A DNA stretch of 64,000 bases from Procambarus clarkii (GCF_040958095.1 NC_091228.1:6475700-6539699), one strand, 5' to 3'; counted from the stretch's first letter, positions 1 to 54,200 are shown. Translations and numbers: made by a program. The notes: a model not told the origin generated them from the sequence alone.

Positions 1-164
1 TTAATATACTGTGTACACATTTTTTATATAACTATGCATATTTACTTGCACGATTATGAACTACCAAGCAGTTCTGGTAAGTGTGGTAATGAAATAGTTC
101 AGCATAGTTACCCCACACACTAGCAGCAGAGGACGTAAAATGCGATATAATATCCCTTAAACCT

Positions 165-345
165 CGCAAAACATACATGCACGTAGGGAGTAACTTGTCC
201 ATGCCCTTTTACTCTGCTGCTTAACTAGCCTACATCTCTGATTAAACCATGGGTTTCTCATCTTCATTTCATTGGTTTCCTTTTGGACTGGAACAAACTT
301 GTTCGCTGCTTCCTTGCACTTGTCACGGAATCGCACACATCGTAC
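165..345 (-). pseudogene. LINE ORF2 fragment (endonuclease-RT linker)
   Basis: On the minus strand about 55 codons stay open and read like the linker between endonuclease and reverse transcriptase of CR1-type LINEs, including the motif NPWFNQRCR followed by a basic stretch ending KRAWTSYS. No flanking endonuclease or RT motifs are present, so this is a truncated relic. It belongs to no host gene that I can recognise. Confidence 0.5.
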
Positions 346-842
346 ATATACGATTGAGGGTCTAGCGCATGATTTTACACGCCCCGTGAGGGACAGGGGC
401 AGCTATAGTCCAGAAACGACAAGTAGTAAACAGATGCTGATATGACCACACATACACCAGTATGATCATACTGTGTCTGGTGTATGATGCGATCATACTG
501 TTTAGTGATATCCAGGTCGATTAGCCTAGCATCACAGATTTTACTTTATATATATATAATCTATTCCTGACAATGCTCTAGTATATATTATGTATTGCCA
601 TTATATGTTTGATATACCTTATACATATTATATATCATTGCCAAATGTATATGCCATGTATTTGTGAAGATATTTTAAGTAAATAGCAGAAGCCTAATGT
701 GATGTATCTGAAAAATATCATTATATGTCTATACTGTAGTATGGAATGCTATGTATTGATGTATAGGACAAGCTATGTGTATTATAATGTAGAATGTATA
801 CATTTATATACCTGATGTATGACTAGCAAGTATACTGTGATA
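346..842. other. AT-rich sequence, no gene seen
   Basis: Short ORFs only and no splice-framed coding segment. Many TATATA-type tracts between about 540 and 840. It lies downstream (minus sense) of Argonaute exon 12 and is presumably intronic. Confidence 0.4.
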
Positions 843-1757
843 CAGGCATACCTCAGTTTAAGAGTTTAATTGGTTCTTGGAGACGCCTCGTATTCCGAAA
901 ACTCGCATTCCGAAGCTAATTTCCCCATAAGAAATAAAGGGAAATGAATTAATCCGTTCCTTACTACCCCAAAAACCCCACATCAAACTAAATTTTTATA
1001 CCTAATTTATCTAAATAAACCTACAAAACTATGTTCAAGTTATTACTTACCTTGCTGTTGAATGCTGTAGGCGTATGGAAGATGGTGAGGAGGTGGGAGG
1101 AAGAGAGGAGTTACTGTTTGGAAGGGGAGTCCCCTTCCATTATCACATCAGGCAGTGAGGACTTCACTGGTATGCACACTCTGGCACATTTTGCCTGCAT
1201 ACCACTAGGACTTGCTTGTTTTACTAAGAATTTGTCTAATGACACTTGTTTTTCCCTACATTTTAACACTTGTCTGTAGTAAGACATCACATTATCATTT
1301 AAAAGGTCAATGCAACGGCCTGCTACAGCTTTATCTGGGTGAGTTTTTTCAACAAAACTTTGCAGTTCTTCCCATACTTCACACATTTTCTTAATCAAGA
1401 AGGGACATCCTCTACTGCCTCTACTCACAGCTATTTTCTTAGGTTGAACCTTACCAATGGCTTTCTTGAGACCCATGGCAAGATATATAATGACAACTTT
1501 TATGCTCAAATGGCAAAAAAAACGATAAAAAACTGTAAATCCTTGTGAAGAATTCAGGTGGGATAGTCACTGGACACGAGACACTGGTAAACTGAGGCGC
1601 GATCGCCATGCCACCACGTGCCAGTCGGCCTGTACACGTATCAACAAACTCGCGTCCCGAGGTAACCCTCGCCTTCCGAGACATATTTTTGGAGTAAATC
1701 CTGCTCGTCTTCCGAAAAACTCGCATACAGGGACACTCGCATTCCGAGGTACCACTG
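843..1757 (-). mobile_element. Tigger/pogo DNA transposon, internally deleted
   Basis: The left end reads CAGGCATACCTC and the right end is the inverse of CAGTGGTACCTC, the typical Tigger terminal inverted repeat. Both ends are flanked by TA, the expected duplicated target dinucleotide. At 915 bp the element is far shorter than a full Tigger (about 2.4 kb in the family) and keeps only the transposase C-terminus, so it is a deletion derivative that could move only in trans. Confidence 0.82.
1111..1509 (-). pseudogene. Tigger transposase C-terminal fragment
   Basis: A 132-codon open frame contains VMSYYRQVLKCREKQ and SLDKFLVKQ, which resemble the C-terminal tail of pogo/Tigger transposases (Tc1/mariner superfamily). 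The DNA-binding helix-turn-helix and the DDE catalytic core are absent. It lies entirely between the inverted repeats at 843 and 1757. Confidence 0.65.
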
Positions 1758-1759
1758 TA

Positions 1760-2776
1760 TATAATTTTCATTGATGTTCTGTGCATTAACCTCTTGACAT
1801 ATTGTACTTAGTAACCGATATTCTGGTATTGTAAAATGTATACCACAAAGGCAAAGTTTTGGCAGTTATGTTGATATATGATGCTTTACTTTTATTCATG
1901 TATATTTATGTATTAACGGCTGACCGGTAACATCTTGAAATTCTCCTTTAACCCCCCCCCCCCCGGTGTACTGTCTCCAACCAGTATTACTATGTCCTGT
2001 AGACATGAATTCTTTGATTTTTTTATATATCATGATATATTTTCTTGTACATTGATATGATTCTCCTGGAAGGTTGTACATTAAGATACGCAATTAGGTA
2101 TTGTATGATTTAGAAGTTATTGACTGGTAAATGTCTGGATTTAAGCTTGTGATATTTGGAGGAGGAGCATCGGTTGACTTGCCAAGTTGGAAAATGTCTC
2201 TCTCGGCCTGCCGGCCCTTGGCGCGTCACTATCTCCTTAATTTCTCAGACGGGCGGACAAATCAGGTCCGGCTCTTGATTTTATTGGCATTTTGTGTGTT
2301 TATTGACTACTAGTATACACTGTATATAATTATGCTCTTGTACCTGTATGGAATCAAACTACCGATGTACATCATTTATGCCAGGTGGTAGGTGATTTCA
2401 TATATACTATTTGAGGTTGGTACCTGACGACCTTAACTGATTGCTATTATGCTTTGATATGATATTGATTCCTCACCCACTAATTATTAATGTGTGACAC
2501 CACCATCCTGTACTTGGGTGATGTAAGCATGCTAGGGGTTAGTTTACCACTGCTTCAGGATAAAGCCTGGTGACAGCTAGTCCCGAGGGTGTGCAGTTTA
2601 ATGCCTGTTGATGATTTCAAAGAGCTTTGAGAAGGCTGGATTATTGTGATAGAGTATCAGTTGTAGAGAACTTTAGTTTCTTATTGTTTTACGGTGACCT
2701 GTTTATATACCCCAGTAAACTGGAGTAATTTTGTTAGCCTTTTACTTAACCCTAGACAAGTATTGATTTTTGGCCA
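1760..2776. other. Unassigned sequence
   Basis: AT-rich sequence with a poly-C tract near 1950-1963 and no coding segment with plausible splice sites. Nothing else recognised. Confidence 0.35.
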
Positions 2777-3562
2777 GGCTATGGATTCCAGTGATACTAA
2801 GGAGCACGAGGTCATTACAGATGCCATCTTTGAAACAATCGTGTGTAACATTCCCGGGTGTGAGATCCTCAGTACAGAGTGAGCAACCAAGGCTGGTGCA
2901 AGCACCATGAGCTAACAGCACTACTGTTCAGCTTGTGAACACAGCTAAAAATGTCAAAATATATATGTACAGATGTTGGAATGAGGGAGGGCCTGTCTGG
3001 GTGTGGCTGCTCACACTCGCGATGTTCTAAATGTGTTGATGGTGAATATATATCGTGTGTGACAGTGTACAGTCTGTAAATAGATTGTATATATACATAA
3101 ATTAGCATGATACATGGTAAATATATGCAACATATATGTACACAAGTGTCATGCACGTAACACAGTGTCCTCGGACAGTACAGATGTTTTACTGCCATAA
3201 TATAGTGTATGTATTCATTATACATAGGATTAGCACATAAAAACAAATAAGATGTATTTGGAACTGTGCACAAAAAATGAACAAAAATATTCGCGGCAAC
3301 TCGCACCCCCCCCCCCCCCCTTGGGGGCCCTACTGGGCCTGGGAGCGTACGTCACGGGCGAACGGGAAATGATGGCATCACGCACCAACTTGCAGACCCC
3401 ATAGCAGCCAAAGTAAGTACAATTTCAAATTTTTTTTGACATACCCATACTGAGGGAAGGGTTTTTGACACATTTTATAAAAACAAAAGAATTTTTTCAA
3501 GAAAATTTATTTCCTGCACACTGGGGGGTGTCATATTTGGAGGCGGCACAGTTAAAGGGTTA
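2777..3562 (-). repeat. Dispersed repeat with piggyBac-like end (copy 1)
   Basis: Read on the minus strand this starts at a TTAA followed by CCCTTTAACTG (near 3562) and runs through segments that recur in the opposite orientation at 35359-37167 and in part at 40899-41400. The TTAA plus CCC terminus is the hallmark of piggyBac-type elements. No transposase is encoded. The inner boundary near 2777 is approximate. It includes a poly-C tract at about 3307-3320. Confidence 0.55.
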
Positions 3563-3734
3563 AGCAAGACATACTCCTTTGTTGAGTAAAAATGATAAAG
3601 CACCATACAGTGAAAAAGTATTTTATGATTTTGTGATAACTATTTTTCATGTGTTCTATTTTAATTTAATTTAATTTAATTTAACAAAAATTTAAGAAAA
3701 ATCTCAACAAAAAAAACCACTTTTAAACACTTAC

Positions 3735-45515
<41,781 letters not shown>

Positions 45516-46304
45516 GATAAAATAACTTTGAAAAGTTAAAAAAAAAAAAATGAGATGGAGCACTAGTAGCAAGATATATCCAGCTCCTGTAGCCTCTTCC
45601 TGTGATCTGAGTTTGTGTGAGTCGCCACCTCTGGCAACTTCCCTCGAGCCTTCGTATACTACTGCCCTACTTGTTGCACACCCACGCCACATCTAGAACA
45701 ATAATAACAGTAATAAGAACAATAATACTAATTATTATAATTATAATAATAACAATAATCATTTTATTTACACGAATGTACAAGGAGTTTGTGAGATTGC
45801 ATATAATAATGGTAGTTTCACATTCTTGCATAGACACTAACAGGCATAGCGTTTCGGGCATTTGGGTATTGTAATCATTATCTCATTATCAACTGAAGGC
45901 AATTGTTTACACGGAGTAGGCCTATACACTTAAGGGGATGTGAAAGCTGTGAAATATCAATATTAATGCAAATAATCTAATGCCATACAATTTCTAAATA
46001 GTATCAATAGCATGATAATCATCGTACATTGCAGCATTTATTCTGCTTAATGTCTCTTTTTTTTGTATAAATGAAACAAAAATAATCAAATATGTTGCAT
46101 TTAAACACGGCAGATGTGATTAAAAAGTTTATATATTTAGAGAATAAAGAGTAAGGTTACAACGTCACATGACGCAATCATTGAGAAGGCACGGGAGCCA
46201 ATAGTACCTCTACACGTATGGTTCCTGTTCTGTACGTTCCTGGCACTATCTGCCCTGCGCCCACGGAAATGCTATTTTTCTTTTTTTTGCCCCGAGGGGC
46301 GAGT
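45516..46304. other. Argonaute upstream region
   Basis: Poly-A tract at 45540-45550 (poly-T in gene sense), an ATT/AAT-rich stretch at 45700-45770, otherwise nothing that I can call. No TATA box is evident at a useful distance. Confidence 0.35.
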
Positions 46305-47520
46305 TTATTGGCCAGCGCCACTCATCCTGTGAGTGGACACACCGCCATAGTGACAGTATTGGCCAGCGCCACTCATCTTGTGAGTGGACACACCGCCATA
46401 GTGACAGTATTGGCCAGCGCCACTCATCTTGTGAGTGGACACACCACCATAGTGACAGTATTGGGCAGCGCCACTCATCTTGTGAGTGGACACACCACCA
46501 TAGTGACAGTATTGGCCAGCGCCACTCATCTTGTGAGTGGATACACCGCCATAGTGACAGTATTGGGCAGCGTCACTCATCCTGTGAGTGGACACACCGC
46601 CATAGTTACAGTATTGGGCAGCGCCACTCATCTTGTGAGTGGACACACCACCATAGTGACAGTATTGGCCAGCGCCACTCATCTTGTGAGTGGACACACC
46701 GCCATAGTGACAGTATTGGGCAGCGTCACTCATCCTGTGAGTGGACACACCGCCATAGTGACAGTATTGGGCAGCGTCACTCATCCTGAGTGGACACACC
46801 GCCATAGTGACAGTATTGGGCAGCGCCACTCATCCTGTGAGTGGACACACCGCCATAGTGACAGTATTGGGCAGCGCCACTCATCCTGTGAGTGGACACA
46901 CCGCCATAGTGACAGTAATGGGCAGCGCCACTCATCCTGTGAGTGGACACACCGCCATAGTGACAGTATTGGGCAATGCCACTCATCCTGTGAGTGGACA
47001 CACCGCCATAGTGACAGTATTGGGCAGCGTCACTCATCCTGTGAGTGGACACACCGCCATAGTGACAGTATTGGGCAGCGCCACTCATCCTGTGAGTGGA
47101 CACACCGCCATAGTGACAGTAATGGGCAGCGCCACTCATCCTGTGAGTGGACACACCGCCATAGTGACAGTATTGGGCAGCGCCACTCATCCTGTGAGTG
47201 GACACCGCCATAGTGACAGTATTGGGCAGCGTCACTCATCCTGTGAGTGGACACACCACCATAGTGACAGTATTGGGCAGCGTCACTCATCCTGTGAGTG
47301 GACACACCGCCATAGTGACAGTATTGGGCAGCGCCACTCATCCTGTGAGTGGACACACCGCCATAGTGACAGTAATGGGCAGCGCCACTCATCCTGTGAG
47401 TGGACACACCGCCATAGTGACAGTATTGGGCAGCGCCACTCATCTTGTGAGTGGACACACCGCCATAGTGACAGTATTGGGCAGCGCCACTCATCCTGTG
47501 AGTGGACACACCGCCATAGC
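46305..47520. repeat. 51-bp satellite, about 24 copies
   Basis: Unit: AGTATTGGGCAGCGCCACTC, ATCCTGTGAGTGGACACACC, GCCATAGTGAC. Because 51 is a multiple of three, most frames stay open on both strands; two units have a 4-bp deletion and switch frame. Unit variants (GGCCAGC/GGGCAGC, CCTGTG/CTTGTG, ACCGCC/ACCACC) cluster at the left end. Confidence 0.97.
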
Positions 47521-47645
47521 AGCATGTACAACACTCCCCAATAGGAAGAAAACCCGCTGGGTTGTTCATCCTGTCACTTGTACCCAGACACAGCTGGGAC
47601 TTACCTAACTGTCTCAAGTGAACAGCTCCTCAAACAAGAAGATTA
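47521..47645. repeat. Unique flank of the satellite element
   Basis: GCAGCATGTACAACACTCCC, AACCCGCTGGGTTGTTCATC and CTCAAGTGAACAGCTCCTC occur again, inverted, at 63835-63975 next to the same satellite start. The satellite therefore belongs to a dispersed element. Confidence 0.88.
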
Positions 47646-48119
47646 AAGATTTGCACCAATTTTAAATGTGAAGATTAACATTTATACCAATTTTAACTTT
47701 TTTTCCTGCTAACAAACTCCACAACAATGTACGATTACTTATGCTATATGAAAGACTACAGAATGTAGATGTAGAACTACATAAAGATGTAGGTGTATAT
47801 TGTAGAACACAAGCAATATGAGTTAATTTAATCCCCATTTCATTAGATGCCTAGTCATCTCGCAGCATCTAGAGAGAACGTAAAATGAGTAATATATTAG
47901 CCTAAACTAGCATATTCTGGGTAGAACACGAGAATGTCTTCCAATATTTGTGGGTGTATAAAGCAGTTACAGAGCTCAAAGTACCTCACGTCATTTGGTA
48001 TGATATCACTGATAACAGGACAAACACAGTATATCGGAGAGTTTATCCTAGCTCTTGTTCACATAGTTTACGACTGGATTGTTCATCACTGGGATGTTCA
48101 TTGCCTGCAGCCGTGCCTG
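47646..48119. other. Intergenic, nothing recognised
   Basis: AT-rich with no identified feature. Confidence 0.4.
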
Positions 48120-48330
48120 CTAGCGTCAGGATTGATTGATGATTGATGAAGATTAAGTCACACCAAGTAGTGGCATGGGCATGAATAGCCCGTAAGTGGT
48201 GGCCCTTTTGAGCCATTACCAGTATCAAGAGCTGATACTGGAGATCTGTGGAGGTGCGACTGCACCCTGCGAGACGGGAGATGTCTCCCGTGGCTACTAT
48301 CCTAGGTCCAGTCCTCTTATCCTTCTTGAC
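48120..48330. repeat. Dispersed repeat, probable non-LTR 3' tail
   Basis: GATTGATTGATGATTGATGA, AGTGGCATGGGCATGAATAG, AAGAGCTGATACTGGAG and CGAGACGGGAGATGTCTCCC, with two short hairpins. It has the look of a retroposon 3' region, but no coding part is attached. Confidence 0.5.
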
Positions 48331-48659
48331 CTGACCAGGTCACCTCTATTCCCGATTGCTGATGCATTTGCGGTAACAAGTACAGTACAGGAATCGTACC
48401 AATTCTATGGAATTGTGGTGTTCTTTCTGTAATATGGCTATTCTGAGAAAACTGGGGCGGTGTGCAGGATAAACATAGCTCTCCTCGTATGTCTGTTGCT
48501 TAAATTCGAAACTGTACTTGTGGTCGGTCTCGAGCCCATTGTTGATGTGACGACGTGCATTGACGTGCTCACAGGATGTTTATGGGGCGCATAATAAATG
48601 AATGAACTACCGAGAACTGGAGTTGTTATTAATAGAGGTCTTCATTTAGATGTTGTCCC

Positions 48660-48750
48660 TCGTAACCCTCTCAAGTTCAAGTATGTTTATCGAGATAAGC
48701 AATAAATAAATCTCAAAGGGATAGAGTAGCTTAGGCTATTTCTACCCCCC
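48660..48750. repeat. Dispersed repeat
   Basis: CAAGTATGTTTATCGAGATA, CTCAAAGGGATAGAGTAGC and TTAGGCTATTTC recur at 43668-43736. Confidence 0.65.
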
Positions 48751-48816
48751 TGAACCCTCTCACTACCCCCAAGCAACGCGGCCAGTGGCACTGCTTGCAT
48801 TCATCCATTTATTGAG

Positions 48817-49103
48817 TTTTTTTTTTTTTTTTTTGAGATATATACAAGAGTTGTTACATTCTTGTACAGCCACTAGTACGCGTAGCGTTTCGGGCAGGTC
48901 CTTAATCCTATGGTCCCTGGAATACGATCCCCTGCCGCGAAGAATCGTTTTTTCATCCAAGTACACATTTTACTGTTGCGTTAAACAGAGGCTACAGTTA
49001 AGGAATTGCGCCCAGTAAATCCTCCCCGGCCAGAATACGAACCCATGACATAGCGCTCGCGGAACGCCAGGCGAGTGTCTTACCACTACACCACGGAGAC
49101 TGC
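48817..49103 (-). mobile_element. tRNA-derived SINE, second type, full length
   Basis: Inverse of 26936-27224 with few differences: poly-T (poly-A tail) at 48817-48834, tail, body and tRNA-like head ending near CACCACGGAGACTGC. Confidence 0.88.
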
Positions 49104-49107
49104 CAAT

Positions 49108-49440
49108 TCGTTTTAATTCACTAAGAATCATTTTCCTAGTAAAGCTGTCCTCTCAAGTGAAGCTTTTGTTGCCAGGGAAAGTATTCAGAGTATTAGAACC
49201 CCTTCCACTACCTTTCTAGTTCTAATATTATTACTTCTATAGATTATTTCACACTTCTTAAAGTCAATATTGTGATCCTTTTCCCAGCTATGGTTTGCTA
49301 CAGCATTGTTACCAGCCGTAATTCTTCATGCTTTCTTATGTTCAATTCTGGTCTGCGGTTTTCGCCTTGTTCCCCCCCCCCCTACATGGACTCCATTACA
49401 ATCTTTACAAGGTAATATATAAACTCCTCCCAGATTTCAC
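49108..49440 (-). pseudogene. Penelope-like element GIY-YIG endonuclease fragment
   Basis: The minus strand reads GVYILPCKDCNGVHVGG, then RRKPQTRIEHKKA, then AVANHSWEKDHNIDFKKCEI and ERxxxRKVVEGVLI-like sequence. This matches the GIY-YIG nuclease module of Penelope retroelements, with GVY in place of GIY and the second motif degraded by a poly-G insertion (49375-49382). One in-frame TGA. No RT part is nearby. Confidence 0.75.
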
Positions 49441-49484
49441 TCATCTTAGTGTTGAACGGAATCTTGAGTTATCATAAGATAAGA

Positions 49485-49650
49485 TAATGTTTATTCAGGT
49501 AAAAGTACATACTTTATTTATTTTATTTATTTATTTATATACAAGGTACATTTGGTTTATGAGAATACAAAAATGTAAAACATCAATGCTATGTAAAGTC
49601 ACCAACACGTACAGCGTTTCGGGCAGGTCCTTAATCTAACAATTTTAAAA
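49485..49650 (-). repeat. LINE/SINE tail type 2 (inverted)
   Basis: GTTTATTCAGGTAAAAGTAC, a TTTATTTATTTAT run, then ACAGCGTTTCGGGCAGGTCC: the inverse of the common 3' tail. Confidence 0.7.
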
Positions 49651-49659
49651 ACTACACCG

Positions 49660-50701
49660 CCCCTCATCCAGTGGGCAGCGGTGGATAGGTTACAATCACT
49701 TAGTTACTACCTACAGTTAGCAAATTGGGGATATTTGGCTAAGATTTCTGGTAGCAGATCATTTTGAAATAAATATTTAGAAATCCCTGGAACATTTTTT
49801 TATAGAAATGTCTCTGACTTCACGCATCTTTTCGCACTCCATCACATAGTGACGGAGGGTGTGCGAATAATTTTGTTGACAGTTTACATTTGGTCAGGTC
49901 TACATCAGCAGATAATGAGAATTTCCAGAGATACTTGTAACCGAGTCTAAACCGAGCAGTAGTAACATCTAGAAGTCTACCGATTTTATTGGTAGAACCA
50001 TAGATGTGTGGCTCCTCTTGCATGATAGTATGATGATAGTTGGAATTACTGGTGTCAATTTCACTTTGCCTAAAATCTACAAGATTTTGTTGAAGTTCTT
50101 TGTGTACTCAGGCTTGGCTCTCAGACTGCTTATTGACAATCCAAGATTATACTCAACTTCTCTTTTAAAGGCAAATTCTTTGGCCAACTCATCAGCTCTA
50201 TCATGCATTCGGAGGCCAAAATGAGATGGAGTCCACATGAAATAGACTGTTACCATCAGTAATAATTTTATTGTATTTGTGTCTAGTTTCAGACTCGAGC
50301 ATGTTACAGTTATGTCTTAAAGAGTTGAGAGCAATTAAGGATAATAAATGTCATGGAAGATCATGTAATTAAGTCAGTTTTAGTATGATATGGATGAAAA
50401 CTTAATGTTAAAAATAATTAACATCTATGAACTAGTTAACAAGCCTCTCAGGTATGTAATCGTGCACTGTGTAGCACCAGTGCTTTCACATGAAAAAAAA
50501 TCAAGATAATTATTTTCCAAAAGTTGATGAAAGCGTTTTACAAAGGATGTGGCCGCTCGTGCCTTGAATGACCGCAGCACTGAAGAAAGTGTTCCTTCTT
50601 CAAGATATAACAGTGGATCGAGGCATTTTTACCTAGCCTATTCGTATTTGAAGGAATGAGCTACCCTCTTGGATCCCCGCCTATCAACCCTTAACGGCGC
50701 A
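49660..50701. other. Intergenic, unassigned
   Basis: A LINE-like ring at 49800-50230 (small frames with SRDLNVTKCK-like content) could be an old retroelement piece, but I cannot identify it. No gene. Confidence 0.3.
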
Positions 50702-50963
50702 GGGGCCAGATTCACGAAAGCACTTACCCAAGCACTTACGAACGTGTACATCTTTCCACAATTTTTGACGGCTTTGGTTACATTTATTAAACAGTTTACA
50801 AGCATGAAAACTCGCCATTCAACTGTTGTTATTGTTATAAACAGCCTCCTGGTGCTTCGGAGCTCATTAACTGTTTAATAATTGGAAACAAAGCCGCCAA
50901 AGATTGAGAAAAGACGTACAGGTTCGTAAATGTTTGCGTAAGTGCTTTCGTGAATCTGGCCCC
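50702..50963. mobile_element. MITE with GGGGCC termini
   Basis: 262 bp; left GGGGCCAGATTCACGAAAGC and ACTTAC, right the inverse GTAAGTGCTTTCGTGAATCT then GGCCCC. Internal segments pair too (GACGGCTTTGGTTAC with GAAACAAAGCCGCC). It lies 50 bp beyond the lipase stop codon. In lipase sense it contains AATAAA at 50788-50783, a possible poly(A) signal. Confidence 0.83.
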
Positions 50964-51014
50964 AAATCTGTAATTATCTTGTGTAAATATCAGGTTGATG
51001 CACAAAAGTATTCT

Positions 51015-51231
51015 CTACCTGATACGGAACATGGATGTTATGGAGGCAATGCCAGCGTTCAGTAGTTCAGCGGGGCTACTGTTGTTGTCCAAAGAGGTGA
51101 CTTCCTTGCTGGTGATGTTGTAGCAGGCGGGCGAGGACACCACCTTCACCGTCGCCTCGCTCTCTATCTTCACCACATCCTGACCTTGCTGGTGGCACAT
51201 CACAGCCTCTCTTGGGATGATGCTCACATCA
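51015..51231 (-). CDS. Lipase exon 10 (C-terminus and stop)
   Basis: Acceptor TATGGCAG. It encodes [19 protein letters not shown] to ITSMFRIR and a TAG stop at 51017-51015. I recognise no domain in this last segment; it holds two NxT/S glycosylation sequons (NIT, NNSS). Confidence 0.88.
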
Positions 51232-54200
51232 CTGCCATAGGAATAAAGAAGTGTAAATAATCACCGAATTATCGTTCCGTTGCAGGCGACGAGTCACAAT
51301 AACGTGGCTGAAGTATGTTGACCAGACCACACACTAGAAGGTGAAGGGACGACGACGTTTCGGTCCGTCCTGGGCCATTCTCAAGTCGATAGTGAATGGC
51401 CCAGGACGGACCGAAACGTCGTCGTCCCTTCAACTTCTAGTCTGGTCAATATCGTTTCGTTTGTTCAGCTTTGGTCACATAGCATTTACATTCATGCATG
51501 TTTAAATACATATCAGCTAGCGAGGATGTAATAAGATCTCTGTATGTTATCTCTAGGAGGGTTAACAAAATGGTATGTGTGTGTGGAGGCTCACCCGGTC
51601 GCTTGGTGGTCGACGCTGACGAAGGACAGCCTGGCCAGGGGCAGACTGGTGTCGCAGAAGAGGACGCAGTAGCTCAGAGGATTGAACATGTCTGCTTCGT
51701 AGGTCCACTGGACGAGGGCCTCACTGGCACTGCTCAAATCCTCGTGGTGGTACAGGAAGAACGAGTACGCCTTCCCGCGGGTGAAGCTAACGGGTCCACT
51801 GAAAGTTAATTTTCTCGTATAATATAAGCTTTATTTGAGCGAAAGTCTATCATCGAAGGTTTGATCAGATAAAAGAGGAGAATAGATTTTGGAACACTAC
51901 TTACTTTGCTGAGAGGTCAAAATCCTGGATGCTGCCATCGTCGGTAATGAAAGACACTTTGACCTTCCCCCTAAGAACTCCCTTCACCGCATCAGGATCC
52001 GCAAACTCCAACACCAACCGGTAATGATACACTGTAGGGGAACACAAACTGGTAAAATTCCAACAGTGATATGATTTCCGTACATCTAGACGATATCTGC
52101 TTTGCCAAAATACAAAACTTCATAAGTATAACCACTCGACTTACGGCAGTAGTTAGGGGGGCCGGCGGTAGAGAGGTAGAAGGTGACGAGGCTCTGGTTC
52201 CCGGCTGGCCACTGGTCCGCATGCAGCCCCAGCTGAGCACAACCGCTTCCGTCGTCCCCACAGCTTGTGCACTTTCCCTACAGAACTCAAAAATATCTTT
52301 ATTATCTTAAATGTAACATAGTTACAGGACTAACATTATATGGAACACAAAACTAATTATCGGATGTTCACTAATACATGACGCCCTCCACTCTTAACAG
52401 GAGAAAACTGGTGCGTTTTAAACACATGAATGTATGGATGATGCTCACGTCCAGATACTGCTGGTAAGACTGGCAGCGGAAGGCCGTGTAGGGACACGTC
52501 GAGAGGATAGAGTCGGTGAAGAGCTTTGGCGCTCTATTATGGTTACATGCGATCAGCTCCTTCTGTGCCGCGTCCAGACCTACAGGAGAGGCTCAGTGAG
52601 ACGACCGAGAAGCTGGACAATAAACTCTATAAAACGATGGGTTATTTAAAGCACGAGAATCACTAAGAAGAAAACTGCTTATTAATCTCTCGCCTATATA
52701 TTGCCTTCGCCTCCTTCCCTCATTACAGTCGACTTGAAAATGGTCCAGGACGGACCGAAACGTCGTCGTCCCTTCACCTTCTAGTGTGTGGTCTGGTCAA
52801 CATACTGCTCTAAAATATACCATACTAATCTTAATATAAGAATCACCTTTATGGACAAGAGTAATGTAGATGTAAGCTTGGTACCGACCTTCGTCGATGC
52901 TGAGGCCGTCGGTGAGGGCTGAGAGAGGAACTCTACTGAGGGAGTCACAGCCTGGTTGACCACGACCGTCGTTTGGATAGAAGTCCAAGTGACCCACCGG
53001 CTGCCGCAGCCCGTAGCCTGGCGACAGACGCACACATTTAGTACTCCTGCTCTGGTAGATGACCCAGGATCTCTTTTTTTTCAAGTACATTAATGCTAAA
53101 AATGCTGCTGCTTCTTTAGAATCACGTACAAGGGTCGGTAGTGGAAACGAACACTGGTCAGTGACTCATTTCAACAATTATCGATTGTTGAACTGTAATT
53201 CAGAGATTGGACTCGTTGCTAGGACATGTGTAGCATTACGATAAATAATATTGTCTTTAGTTAACCTAATAACATTTTCTAAATGCACAACAAATAAAAG
53301 AAAACTAAAATTTAAGGGTATACTTAATAAAAATTTGAATTGTTTTTAATGTGCAGTTACATAATAGAACCTTATAAGCATTTAGGAATAGGCATTCGTT
53401 CCATCGTATTACCCGTTTTATGCACAATCGTTCGATCACATTGCCTGGAGCATATCGTATTGTCTGCTTTATACACAATTCTAACAATTAGAATAACTTT
53501 ACGAATTCATTGTTATCAAACTAGTAAACAAATATGTAGTGTGAAAATATTAAAAAACAAATTTCATATTAATTAAATTCTAATACTGACGTGATCAGAT
53601 CATGAAATTTAGATAAAACAGTCACCTATAACTGTACATTTTCTTTTGTGAAATAATAAAAGAAAGCACCAAGCCGGGGAGACTATGGAGGACCGTCAAT
53701 GTCGTGGGAGATCTAAAATGCACTAAATATCACAGTTTTGGAGAATTAAAGTATTTAAAAAAATAAAACCTGATTACTTTGTATAAATAATATTAATTCA
53801 TTGTAGGGGGGAGGGCAGGAAGCCAGTGTATATATACATTTTAGACTTGTATGTATGTACCTTACCTAAATAAAATTGTATTGTATTGTATTGTATTTGT
53901 ATCGGTCTCTTCCCCTCCCCCCCCAAGACAAGCCGACTCCTGGGTACCTATTTACTGCTTGGTTAACATATTTTCTTCTCTATTTTATAGTTAGCCCGAT
54001 GTAGACGAGAGAAACTATTCCAACTGCGTACCAGTACCCAGGTAGAAGATGGAGTCTGCGTCGGTGTGAATGACGTCGACGAAGAGGGCGTCGGAGGGGT
54101 CCAGACGGACGCTGGCCGGCATGTACTGGAAGAAGGGCTCAGCGGGGTCCAATCCGGTGATCCTCCCCAGTCCAGACACCCGCTCCCCGGCGTACCCTGA

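Noticed and set aside
1..3734. Next PIWI exons of the Argonaute
   Set aside because: I searched the minus strand for the expected RDG and YYAH regions and found none; only transposon relics and AT-rich sequence.
46305..47520. Protein of more than 300 residues, or a CRISPR-like array
   Set aside because: A 51-bp tandem repeat keeps frames open on both strands. Units are contiguous without unique spacers and the DNA is eukaryotic.
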